The notes under the pieces: generated by a model | The model's input: the letters and a program-made list of their open reading frames with translations, nothing else | What the model was told of the DNA's origin: nothing | Databases searched by the model: none | Assembly (NCBI GenBank): GCA_964472785.1 | Contig: CAYYMH010000003.1 | Location: 62,001-126,000 of the forward strand | Source: CAYYMH01 sp964472785 | GTDB taxonomy: Bacteria > Zhuqueibacterota > Zhuqueibacteria > Thermofontimicrobiales > Thermofontimicrobiaceae | Reading direction: 5' to 3' | Length of the DNA stretch: 64,000 bases | Shown: positions 8,231 to 16,026 of the stretch, piece by piece | How the letters are laid out: the number at the start of each line of letters is the position of its first letter | Numbering within the stretch: the first letter of the stretch is position 1 | Position numbers and translations under genes: made by a program

Positions 8231-9277
8231 ATGATCGGTATAGTTGGATATGGTACACAAATTCCTCGCTATCGCATCAAAGTCGAGGAGATTGCCAAAG
8301 TGTGGGGCGCGGATGCGCCATCTTACAAAAGAGGTTTAAATTTGAATGAAAAGTCTGTGCCTGCGCCGGATGAGGATTGCGCGACGCTCTCGGTGAATGC
8401 TGCGAGAGATGCGTTGCTGCGGTCGGGAATTGATCCGCAGGAAATTGGTGCGGTTTATGTGGGCAGCGAATCTCATCCCTACGCGGTGAAACCTACTGGT
8501 ACGATTGTAGCTGAAGCATTGGGGGCATGTCCCTATGTGCATACTGCGGATCTGGAATTTGCTTGCAAAGCCGGCACCGAAGGTCTGTTCATTGCCCTGC
8601 AGGAGGTCAAAGCCGGCGCCATGCCGTTTGCGCTGGCAATCGGCGCCGATACGTCCCAGGGCGCGCCTGGCGATGCGCTGGAATACTCCACTGCTGCCGG
8701 TGCGGCTGCTTTTATCGTCGGTTCACAAAAGCTGGTGGCTGAGTTGGTGGACACCCATTGCTTTATGACTGATACACCGGATTTTTGGCGGCGCGAGCAG
8801 GCCCATTATCCGGAACATGGCGGAAGATTTACCGGCCAGCCGGCATATTTCAAGCATGTAACTGGAGCCGCCCTGGCGATGATGGAGAAGTCCAACAAAA
8901 AACCAGCGGATTTTAATCATGTCATCTTTCATCAACCTAATGGGAAATTCCCGGTTGTGGTAGCAAAACAGTTGGGTTTCAAAGAGCCGCAGTGGAAATA
9001 TGGGCTGCTATCACCGACTTTGGGTAATACCTATTCCGGATCCTCTCCGATGGGACTGGCAGCGACGCTGGATGAAGCAAAGCCAGGAGAATTGATCCTG
9101 TTAGTCTCTTATGGCTCCGGAGCGGGCAGTGATGCCTTTATTTTCAAAACTACCGAGCGATTGTTGGAAGTTCGCGAATTAGCGCCCCGAATTAGAAAAC
9201 AGTTGGATGAACATAAGTTTTATGTTGAGTATGGGACTTATGCCAAATTTAGAAAGAAGATTTTGAAAGCGGATTAA
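8231..9277 (+). CDS. archaeal-type hydroxymethylglutaryl-CoA synthase
   Basis: A 348-residue thiolase-fold condensing enzyme of the archaeal HMG-CoA synthase type. It opens with GIVGYGTQIPRYRI, like archaeal enzymes, and has the nucleophilic cysteine in LEFACKAGTEG (C112), VIFHQPNGKFP (catalytic His region) and NTYSGSSPMG. Length matches archaeal proteins (about 345-350) rather than eukaryotic or MvaS forms. GGGAGA lies upstream of ATG 8231. With the thiolase and DUF35 genes that follow, it reproduces the gene set that in methanogens encodes a channelling complex making HMG-CoA from acetyl-CoA. Here it sits beside leucine-degradation-like genes, so direction and role are open. Confidence 0.88.
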   Translation: MIGIVGYGTQIPRYRIKVEEIAKVWGADAPSYKRGLNLNEKSVPAPDEDCATLSVNAARDALLRSGIDPQEIGAVYVGSESHPYAVKPTGTIVAEALGACPYVHTADLEFACKAGTEGLFIALQEVKAGAMPFALAIGADTSQGAPGDALEYSTAAGAAAFIVGSQKLVAELVDTHCFMTDTPDFWRREQAHYPEHGGRFTGQPAYFKHVTGAALAMMEKSNKKPADFNHVIFHQPNGKFPVVVAKQLGFKEPQWKYGLLSPTLGNTYSGSSPMGLAATLDEAKPGELILLVSYGSGAGSDAFIFKTTERLLEVRELAPRIRKQLDEHKFYVEYGTYAKFRKKILKAD

Positions 9278-9468
9278 ATTTAAAATCTCAAATTTTATTG
9301 AACAGTTCCAAAATACACAACTGAATCTAAAAATGTCGATAGATTAAATTGTTTTTATAAATTTGATTCTGTTTTAAAATTTATCTGTTATTCGTATTTT
9401 GGAGTTTAGTATTTTAATCCAAAAGAACATATTTTCTAAAATTTGCTATCAATAATATGGAGGCTTAA
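9278..9468. other. intergenic gap within the HMG-CoA cassette
   Basis: There are 191 AT-rich bases separating the synthase from the thiolase. No gene or clear hairpin is visible. In archaea these genes are usually tightly packed, so this gap is mildly unusual. Confidence 0.4.
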
Positions 9469-10626
9469 ATGAGAGAAGTAGCGATAATCGGTGTCGGGAT
9501 GATGAAGTGGGGTGAGTTGTGGGAAAAGTCGCTCCGGGATTTGTGCGTTGAAGCGGCATTAAATTGTCTGCAAGATGCGGACACAGACCGGGTGGATGCG
9601 ATTACAATCGGCGCGATGTCCAGCGGGTTGTTTACTGGACAGGAGCATCTGGCAAGTTTAGTAGCGGATTATCTCGGCAAAAAAAATGTTCCGGCGGTGC
9701 GCGTCGAATCGGCTTGTGCTTCCGGTGGGCTGGCGGTCAGAACGGCTTTTATGGAAGTCGCTTCCGGGATGTCGGAGTATGCGCTGGCTATCGGCGTGGA
9801 AAAGATGACCGATGTCAGCGGCGGCGAAGCAACTTACGCCCTGGCAACCGCAGCCGATCAGGAGTGGGAAGGTTTTCACGGGATAACTTTTCCGGGTTTG
9901 TATGCCATGATGGCGCGCGCTCACATGGAAAGATATGGTACCACCAGGGAACAGTTGGCAGAGGTCGCTGTGAAAAATCATCACAACGGAAGTTTGAATC
10001 CACACGCGCAATTTCCCATGAAAGTTACCCGTGAGCAGGTAATAAATTCGGTGATGGTTGCAGATCCGATTCGGATATTAGATTGTTCACCCATTACTGA
10101 CGGCGCTGCCGCAGTTTTGTTGACCACTACTGACGAGGCAAAGAAACTAAAGAAACAACCATTGACCGTCATTACTGGGATTGGTAATGCTACGGATACC
10201 ATTTCATTAGCCCAACGAAAAGATATTCTTCAACTCACAGCGATCGTAACAGCGACAGAACGCGCGCTCGCAATGGCCGGGAAAACAATCAATGATATAA
10301 GTTTTGCCGAAATCCATGACTGTTTTACCATTGCTGAATTGGCAGTGGTTGAAGCAATGGGTGTTGTCAAAGCAGGGCAAAGCGGGCCGGCGACAGTTGA
10401 TGGTTTGACTTCGCTCGAGGGAAAATTTCCCATCAATCCATCGGGCGGATTAAAATCAAAGGGGCATCCTGTTGGTGCAACGGGGGTGGCGCAAATTTGT
10501 GAAGCTGTCACCCAACTCCGTGGAGAAGCCGGTAAACGACAAATTAAAAACGCCAAAGCTGCTTTGACCCAAAATATGGGCGGTTCTGGCGGAAGTTCTG
10601 TTGTTCATATTGTGGAGGTGAAATAA
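9469..10626 (+). CDS. SCPx-like thiolase of the HMGCS-DUF35 complex
   Basis: A 385-residue thiolase of the non-classical group. Its nucleophile is in VESACASGGLAV (C83), with HDCFTIAEL and GGLKSKGHPVGATG as the His and CoA-binding signatures. In archaea the partner thiolase makes acetoacetyl-CoA and passes it to HMG-CoA synthase on a DUF35 scaffold. The same three families are adjacent here. The gene has TGGAGG before ATG 9469. Its stop overlaps the start of the DUF35 gene by one base (TAATG), a strong sign of coupled translation and complex formation. Confidence 0.88.
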   Translation: MREVAIIGVGMMKWGELWEKSLRDLCVEAALNCLQDADTDRVDAITIGAMSSGLFTGQEHLASLVADYLGKKNVPAVRVESACASGGLAVRTAFMEVASGMSEYALAIGVEKMTDVSGGEATYALATAADQEWEGFHGITFPGLYAMMARAHMERYGTTREQLAEVAVKNHHNGSLNPHAQFPMKVTREQVINSVMVADPIRILDCSPITDGAAAVLLTTTDEAKKLKKQPLTVITGIGNATDTISLAQRKDILQLTAIVTATERALAMAGKTINDISFAEIHDCFTIAELAVVEAMGVVKAGQSGPATVDGLTSLEGKFPINPSGGLKSKGHPVGATGVAQICEAVTQLRGEAGKRQIKNAKAALTQNMGGSGGSSVVHIVEVK

Positions 10627-11024
10627 TGCAAGTACCAAGATTTTGGCGGGAAATCCCGAAACGTTACCGTTTGGAAGCAGGTAAATGCATTGAATGCGGA
10701 TACATTGCTTTACCAATGAGACTGATCTGCCCGGAATGCGGATCAAGAGAGTTTGAAAAAATGAATCTTTCCGGAAAAGGCAAATTATTGACTTTCACCA
10801 TTACGCGGGTCGCTCCGGAAGGTTTTGGCGATCAGGTGCCATACGCTGTTGGCATTGTTGAAATGGAGGAAGGTGTTCGGCTCATGGGACAAATTACCGA
10901 TTGCGATCCGGAAACGCTGAAGATCGGTGATCCGTTGGTTTCTAAATTTCGGCGTATCAACGAAGAGAGCAAAACCGGCGCGATCATGTATGGGTATAAA
11001 TTCGTTCCGGATGTGGGGGTGTAA
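10626..11024 (+). CDS. DUF35 Zn-ribbon/OB-fold acyl-CoA scaffold protein
   Basis: A 132-residue protein with an N-terminal helix (FWREIPKRYRLEA), a zinc ribbon (CIECGY then CPECGS) and an OB-fold with GKGKLLTFTIT and GDPLVSKFRR. This is the standard DUF35 architecture. In the archaeal thiolase/HMG-CoA synthase complex this protein holds both enzymes and binds the CoA arm of the intermediate. All four zinc cysteines are present. One-base overlap with the thiolase supports a stoichiometric complex. A strong hairpin 12 bases after the stop suggests the transcript ends here. Confidence 0.9.
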   Translation: MQVPRFWREIPKRYRLEAGKCIECGYIALPMRLICPECGSREFEKMNLSGKGKLLTFTITRVAPEGFGDQVPYAVGIVEMEEGVRLMGQITDCDPETLKIGDPLVSKFRRINEESKTGAIMYGYKFVPDVGV

Positions 11025-11036
11025 AAATAACATTAT

Positions 11037-11065
11037 AAACCAGGTTTCTTTAAGAAACCTGGTTT
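11037..11065 (+). terminator. hairpin after the HMG-CoA cassette
   Basis: AAACCAGGTTTC pairs with GAAACCTGGTTT around a short TTTAA loop. The stem is 12 bp and perfect, but the following bases are not a strong T run. It probably ends or attenuates the cassette and separates it from the small nucleotidyltransferase pair. Confidence 0.6.
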
Positions 11066-11095
11066 GTATGAATTTTAACCAAGGCAAATTAGATA

Positions 11096-11326
11096 ATGGC
11101 TTTTGATCAGAATAAAAAATTAATCAAACAATTCCGTGACCGCTGGCAGGCGGTTGCTGCTATCGAGGCAAATGAGGAAAAGTCAGCGTCAGTAACACTT
11201 CGCTGGCAGCAACTGAATGCTATTTTGAACATGGCAAGAGGATTGGGATTACCGATAACAGAAGATAATGATGACGATGAGATTGTATATCAACGCTGGT
11301 CGAAATTGAAAGGTCTAATTAAATGA
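11096..11326 (+). CDS. small partner of nucleotidyltransferase gene (antitoxin-like)
   Basis: A 76-residue acidic/helical protein with no motif of known function. Visible features are RWQAVAAIEAN near the N-terminus, a central LRWQQLNAILNMA helix, a run of acidic residues (EDNDDDE) and a C-terminal YQRWSKLKGLIK. Its stop overlaps the ATG of the next gene (ATGA), so the two are translationally coupled. Small helical proteins paired this way with MNT-fold proteins often act as regulators or antitoxins; that role is inferred from arrangement only. No DNA-binding motif is evident. Confidence 0.55.
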   Translation: MAFDQNKKLIKQFRDRWQAVAAIEANEEKSASVTLRWQQLNAILNMARGLGLPITEDNDDDEIVYQRWSKLKGLIK

Positions 11327-11895
11327 ACGTGGACGACAATATAACACCCTTGATGCCTTCTATCGTCGCATTGCATAAATTATTTACAATCTTCAACAAT
11401 AAAGCGATCATTATTGGAGGAGTTGCCGCTAGTTTATTGGGCAAGCCTCGACTCACGGCTGATGTTGATGCTGTGTTAAATTTATCCATTGAAGAAATAC
11501 CCAGTTTGATAGATATCGCCAAACAGGAAGGACTTTTCCCACGAATTAAAAACGCAGAAGATTTCGCCCGTCAGCATCGTGTATTATTGTTGCGCCATGA
11601 TGAAAGCGGTATTAATGTAGATATTTCTTTAGCGCTATTACCATTCGAAATCGAAGCAATCGAGCGCAGTATTGCTCATCAGGCTGGTAAGATCGAAATA
11701 CGCCTACCTACTCCTGAAGACCTCATTATTTTTAAAGCCGTTGCGCACCGAGAAAAGGACTTGCTCGACATTCAAGAAATCATAAAAAGTCAACCCAAAT
11801 TAGACAGAGAGCATATTATACATTGGGTTAAAGAGTTCGCTGAAGTGCTTGAGATGCCCGAGATTTGGGACGACATCGCCAAATGGCTTTACTGA
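11323..11895 (+). CDS. nucleotidyltransferase-fold protein (AbiEii/MNT-like)
   Basis: A 190-residue protein with the signature of the DNA polymerase beta-like nucleotidyltransferase fold: IIGGVAASLLG (the GG/GS turn), then ADVDAVLNL supplying the first metal carboxylates, and NVDISLAL as the likely third carboxylate strand. LPTPEDLIIFKAVAHREKDLLD is typical of AbiEii and related toxin-type or uncharacterised NTases. It overlaps the 76-residue gene by 4 bases. This two-gene unit interrupts the acyl-CoA cluster and is probably an acquired accessory module. Toxin activity is an inference. Confidence 0.7.
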   Translation: MNVDDNITPLMPSIVALHKLFTIFNNKAIIIGGVAASLLGKPRLTADVDAVLNLSIEEIPSLIDIAKQEGLFPRIKNAEDFARQHRVLLLRHDESGINVDISLALLPFEIEAIERSIAHQAGKIEIRLPTPEDLIIFKAVAHREKDLLDIQEIIKSQPKLDREHIIHWVKEFAEVLEMPEIWDDIAKWLY

Positions 11896-11949
11896 ATTTA
11901 AAGCTGGTATGTTTAAAAAAACTGATTAATATCCGTATGAGAAAATGTT

Positions 11950-13317
11950 ATGAAATCAAATCAAAAGCTTTTTAATCGAATACTCATCGCCAACCGTGGT
12001 GAAGTAGCCTGGCGAATAATCAACGCCTGCAAAGAGTTGAATATTGAAACTGCGGCAGTTTTTTCTGAAGCAGATCGTTATTCTCCTCATTTAGCAGAAG
12101 CTGATTATAAAATCTGCATCGGACCCGGAGCCAGTAGTGCGAGCTATTTGAGCCGTGAAGCAATTTTACAGGCTGCTATCAATACCGAATGCCAGGCGCT
12201 GCATCCCGGGTTTGGTTTTTTGGCCGAGGATTCTCTTTTCTCGTATATGTGCGAGCAGAATAAATTGACGTTCATCGGGCCTGGCAGCAACTCAATTCGG
12301 TTGATGGGAAATAAATCCCGGGCAAAACTAACCATGAAAGATACTGGCTTGCCGACCATTCCCGGCAGCGATGGCAATCTTAAAAATATCGAACACGCTG
12401 TATCAATTGCGACTGAATTGGGCTATCCGGTTTTGCTCAAAGCCACTGCCGGTGGTGGCGGCAAGGGCATTCGTCCCTGTCGAACTGAAAACGAGCTGCG
12501 GGAATTGTTTCCGCAAGCAAAAATGGAAGCGGAAAAAGCATTCGGTGATGCTGCTTTGTATTTGGAAAAACTGATCCTCAACGGACGACACATCGAGTTT
12601 CAGATTCTGGCGGACTCTTATGGCAACGCGATCCATCTTGGCGAACGCGAATGTTCGATTCAACGAAAAAATCAGAAGCTGATTGAAGAGTCACCCTCAC
12701 CGGCAATGACCAATGAACTGCGCGATTCAATGGGGCAACTCATAAATGAATCAATTAAAAAAATCGGCTATTTGAACGCCGGTACGATTGAATTTTTAAT
12801 GGATGAAAACAGAAAATTGTATTTCATGGAGATGAACACCCGTTTGCAAGTAGAACATCCGGTCACTGAAATGATCACTGGGGTCGATATCGTTCAGGAA
12901 CAAATTAAAATCGCTGCTAATCACCCTCTTTCAATACAGCAGTCAGCAGTGAAATTTTCCGGACACGCGATTGAATGCCGGATTAATGCTGAAGATCCGG
13001 AAAATGATTTTATGCCGTCGCCGGGAAAAATTTCAGCTTTTCATCCATCACTCAATGAAGGTCCGGGAAAGATCAGGCTGGATACACATGTGCAAACGGG
13101 TTATGAGATTCCAACATTTTACGACTCAATGATCTGTAAAATTATTGCTCATGGCAAAAATCGCGCTGAGGCGATAGAAACCATGATAAACACGCTAAAG
13201 AAATTCAAAATAGCGGGAATAAAAACAACCATTCCGCTGCATTTGAAAATTTTGCAGTCCGCTGATTTTCAAAAGGGGGATTATGATAATAATTGGTTGA
13301 CAGAGAAGCTGTTATGA
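11950..13317 (+). CDS. biotin carboxylase subunit of acyl-CoA carboxylase
   Basis: A 455-residue ATP-grasp biotin carboxylase that carboxylates biotin on the carrier protein using ATP and bicarbonate. Seen in order: NRILIANRGEVAWRI, the glycine-rich ATP loop KATAGGGGKGIRP, RHIEFQILADSYGNAIHL, ECSIQRKNQKLIEESPSP and MEMNTRLQVEHPVTEM. Length is that of a stand-alone subunit with no carrier domain. The carboxyltransferase and carrier genes follow. The combination with downstream hydratase and dehydrogenase genes suggests 3-methylcrotonyl-CoA or a related unsaturated acyl-CoA as substrate, but this is not proven by the sequence. Confidence 0.88.
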   Translation: MKSNQKLFNRILIANRGEVAWRIINACKELNIETAAVFSEADRYSPHLAEADYKICIGPGASSASYLSREAILQAAINTECQALHPGFGFLAEDSLFSYMCEQNKLTFIGPGSNSIRLMGNKSRAKLTMKDTGLPTIPGSDGNLKNIEHAVSIATELGYPVLLKATAGGGGKGIRPCRTENELRELFPQAKMEAEKAFGDAALYLEKLILNGRHIEFQILADSYGNAIHLGERECSIQRKNQKLIEESPSPAMTNELRDSMGQLINESIKKIGYLNAGTIEFLMDENRKLYFMEMNTRLQVEHPVTEMITGVDIVQEQIKIAANHPLSIQQSAVKFSGHAIECRINAEDPENDFMPSPGKISAFHPSLNEGPGKIRLDTHVQTGYEIPTFYDSMICKIIAHGKNRAEAIETMINTLKKFKIAGIKTTIPLHLKILQSADFQKGDYDNNWLTEKLL

Positions 13318-13403
13318 CCTTTTAAAAATATATGATAAAAGCGCAGAACTATCTGCACTGAAAAGTTTCAATGGTGTAAATCCAAATTTGTGGAGCAAAA
13401 CGA

Positions 13404-15131
13404 ATGGCAAAGGTAATCCTGGAAAGAATTGGCTCGCCTGTTGAATCGTTCATGGAAGCGGGCGATTATAGCGCCAATTTGGAAAGAATGCATAAGCTCA
13501 ACGAACGTTATATTTCTGCCAGAGAGAAGATTAAGGCTGGCTGGGGCGAAGAATATAAGGAGCGTGTGCACAAAAAAGGTAAAATGACAACCTGGGAACG
13601 AATTGAACTGCTCAAAGATACCGGGTCAACAATCTTCCCCATTGGTACTTTTGTTAATTATGAGGTTGAGTTTTTTGACGGCAAGAGAACTCGCACTTCT
13701 CCTGCTGCTGGGGTTATCACTGCTTTTGTGAAAATAGAAGATCGCTACACCGTAGTGATTGCCAATGACAATACCGTCTCCTCCGGCGCCTGGTGGCCGT
13801 TGACGCCGGAGAAAATTGAACGCGCCCAGGAGATCGCATTGCGGTTGCGTTTGCCGGTGATTTATTTGATCGATTGCAGCGGACTGTTTTTGCCGGAACA
13901 ATCGAAAACATTTCCGGGCAAAACCGGAGCCGGTTATATTTTTAAAATGAACGCATTGTTGAGCGCTCAAGGTGTGCCGCAGGTTGCCGGAGTGTTCGGC
14001 GATTGCATCGCCGGCGGCGGCTACATGCCCATTATCAGCGATGTGGTTTATATGACCGAACAGGCTTACATGGTCATTGCCGGCGCGGCGCTGGTCAAGG
14101 GTGGCAAGAGCCAGAAAATTACTTCGCTCACTATCGGAGGTCCTGATATTCATGTCCATCTTTCCAATTGTGCTGACCACCGCGTTCCGGATGATAAAAC
14201 CGCTTTGCTAAAAATCAGAAAAGAGATTACCAAATTGCCGACACCGGCAAATGTTTATTATCGTTACGGCCAAGACCCGGCGCCGCCGTTTTTTAATCAC
14301 GAAGAGGTTGAAGGAATTCTACCCACTGATTACCGCATGACTTACGATATGCGCCAAATTATCGCCCGGATTCTGGACAATAGTCTTTTTTGGGAATTAT
14401 TTCCCGGCAAAGGGGAGGAGATAATTTGCGGTGTGGGACGAATTAACGGGAATTATGTCGGCATTATTGCCAATAACGCCAATCTGACGCAACATCCAGT
14501 GCAGAAAAATACGCCCCGACCTGGCGGAATTTTGTACCGCGATGGCATTTCGAAAATGACCAGTTTTTCCCGCGCCTGCAATGATGACGGAATTCCGCTG
14601 ATTTGGCTGCAGGACGTGGCTGGTTTTGACATCGGACCAGAAGCGGAAAAAATGGGCTTGCTCGGCTACGGCTCCAATTTACTCTATTCAATTTCTACCA
14701 ATACCAACCCGGTGATTACGGTACTTTTGCGAAAGGCGTCAGGCGCAGGCTACTACGCCATGAACGGCAGACCCTACGAGCCGATTGTTCAGCTTTCGAC
14801 ACCTTTGACCCGGCTGGCAGTGATGGAAGGCAGAACCCTTGCCATCGGCGCTTACCGGACAAAACTGGACGATGATTTCAATATTATTTTTACCACTCAG
14901 GAAGAATATGACGCTGTGAAAAAAGGAATGGAGGATGTCGAACGTCGAATTACCAGTGATATGGATCCGATTCTTTCTGCCCGGCAGTTGGATACCGACG
15001 AAATCATTTTACTCAGCGAGTTGCGACCGTATCTGGAAACAATGGTGGGCATGAGCTACCAAAGCATCGGCTACCGGCGAGTGAAAAATCCGCGCATCTG
15101 GTCGATGCATGATATTCAAACGTTGGTTTAG
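13404..15131 (+). CDS. carboxyltransferase subunit, GcdA-like long form
   Basis: A 575-residue carboxyltransferase with two crotonase-like halves. It is longer than PCC/MCC beta subunits (about 510-540) and its motifs, such as IDCSGLFLPEQ, GDCIAGGGYMPII, WLQDVAGFDIGPEAEKMGLL and LLYSISTNTNP, resemble the glutaconyl-CoA decarboxylase alpha subunit (GcdA, about 587 residues) from memory. It could still serve a methylcrotonyl-CoA-type carboxylase, since a biotin carboxylase gene is directly upstream and no membrane decarboxylase (GcdB) is present. ATG 13404 begins MAKVILERIG; the upstream ribosome binding site is weak. Substrate uncertain. Confidence 0.8.
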   Translation: MAKVILERIGSPVESFMEAGDYSANLERMHKLNERYISAREKIKAGWGEEYKERVHKKGKMTTWERIELLKDTGSTIFPIGTFVNYEVEFFDGKRTRTSPAAGVITAFVKIEDRYTVVIANDNTVSSGAWWPLTPEKIERAQEIALRLRLPVIYLIDCSGLFLPEQSKTFPGKTGAGYIFKMNALLSAQGVPQVAGVFGDCIAGGGYMPIISDVVYMTEQAYMVIAGAALVKGGKSQKITSLTIGGPDIHVHLSNCADHRVPDDKTALLKIRKEITKLPTPANVYYRYGQDPAPPFFNHEEVEGILPTDYRMTYDMRQIIARILDNSLFWELFPGKGEEIICGVGRINGNYVGIIANNANLTQHPVQKNTPRPGGILYRDGISKMTSFSRACNDDGIPLIWLQDVAGFDIGPEAEKMGLLGYGSNLLYSISTNTNPVITVLLRKASGAGYYAMNGRPYEPIVQLSTPLTRLAVMEGRTLAIGAYRTKLDDDFNIIFTTQEEYDAVKKGMEDVERRITSDMDPILSARQLDTDEIILLSELRPYLETMVGMSYQSIGYRRVKNPRIWSMHDIQTLV

Positions 15132-15272
15132 GTTTTGGCAATCAAATAGATTTCAATTTTATGAAAATACAAAGTACCATGATAAAAAAATTAGGTCATG
15201 GATATTTAGAAATTAACATTTGTTTGCTATTTGAAATTTCGATTTTGGGGTTTACCAAAATAAGGGGTGACA

Positions 15273-15845
15273 ATGTTTTCTCTAAAGGCAATCTCAAATA
15301 CCGTTGATTCTCAAACGAAGATATTATCCCCGGCAGTCGGTTTCTACTCATCGGCGCCAAGTCCGGAGAGTTTATTAACTCCCGGTGCGTTTATCGGTAA
15401 GTTACAGATATTGAATACCGAGTTTGAGTTATATTTGCCGGAGAATGTAGGCGGCAAGGTCGAGATCGATGGAGAGCGGGATAAAATTTATCCGGTTGAA
15501 TATAAGCAGCAACTGTTCCGCCTGATTCCGGAAAATATTGATTTGAAAAAAGAAACAATAAAAGCTGCTGTTGAATTAAAAGAAAAACAGGAAAAAGGCT
15601 TTGTGCTGCGGGCATCCACCACCGGCATATTTTACTGTAAGCCATCCCCGGATGCACCCCCTTATGTGGAAGTCGGTCAGCAGATCGAAAAAGGGAAGGT
15701 AGTGGGGTTGATCGAGGTGATGAAAACATTTAACCAGGTGGTTTTTCAGGGCACAGGTAAATCGGAAACCGGAAAAATAACTCAAATTTTAGTCGAGGAT
15801 GCAGCAGAGGTGAAGCTTGGTGACGTGTTGTTTGTGGTTGAATGA
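15273..15845 (+). CDS. biotin carrier protein with a degenerate duplicate domain
   Basis: A 190-residue carrier protein. The C-terminal domain has the biotinylation motif EVMKTFN, with the lysine in the usual MK pair, flanked by FYCKPSPDAPPYVEVGQ. The N-terminal half contains a similar pattern (FYSSAPSPESLLTPGAFIG) but the corresponding hairpin reads LQILNTEF, with no lysine. It looks like an ancient internal duplication in which the first copy has lost the biotin site. The start was chosen at ATG 15273 with AAGGGG six bases upstream, instead of GTG 15267. It is the third subunit gene of the carboxylase at 11950-15131. Confidence 0.75.
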   Translation: MFSLKAISNTVDSQTKILSPAVGFYSSAPSPESLLTPGAFIGKLQILNTEFELYLPENVGGKVEIDGERDKIYPVEYKQQLFRLIPENIDLKKETIKAAVELKEKQEKGFVLRASTTGIFYCKPSPDAPPYVEVGQQIEKGKVVGLIEVMKTFNQVVFQGTGKSETGKITQILVEDAAEVKLGDVLFVVE

Positions 15846-16026
15846 AATTATTGAAATAGTTTAGGTGTTATTTGAATTTCGAATAAATTCATGGGATAAT
15901 ACCAATTGAGTTTAATCAAATAGCAATTTCAACAGTTTTAAAAAATATTTTGTTTAGCAATATAGACTCGGTCATTTTAGAAGTATAATGTTGAAAAATA
16001 AAAAAAAAAGATAAAAGGAGCAAATC

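Noticed and set aside
13626..14180. Minus-strand ORF of 184 codons
   Set aside because: Antisense shadow within the carboxyltransferase gene, without ribosome binding site or family features.
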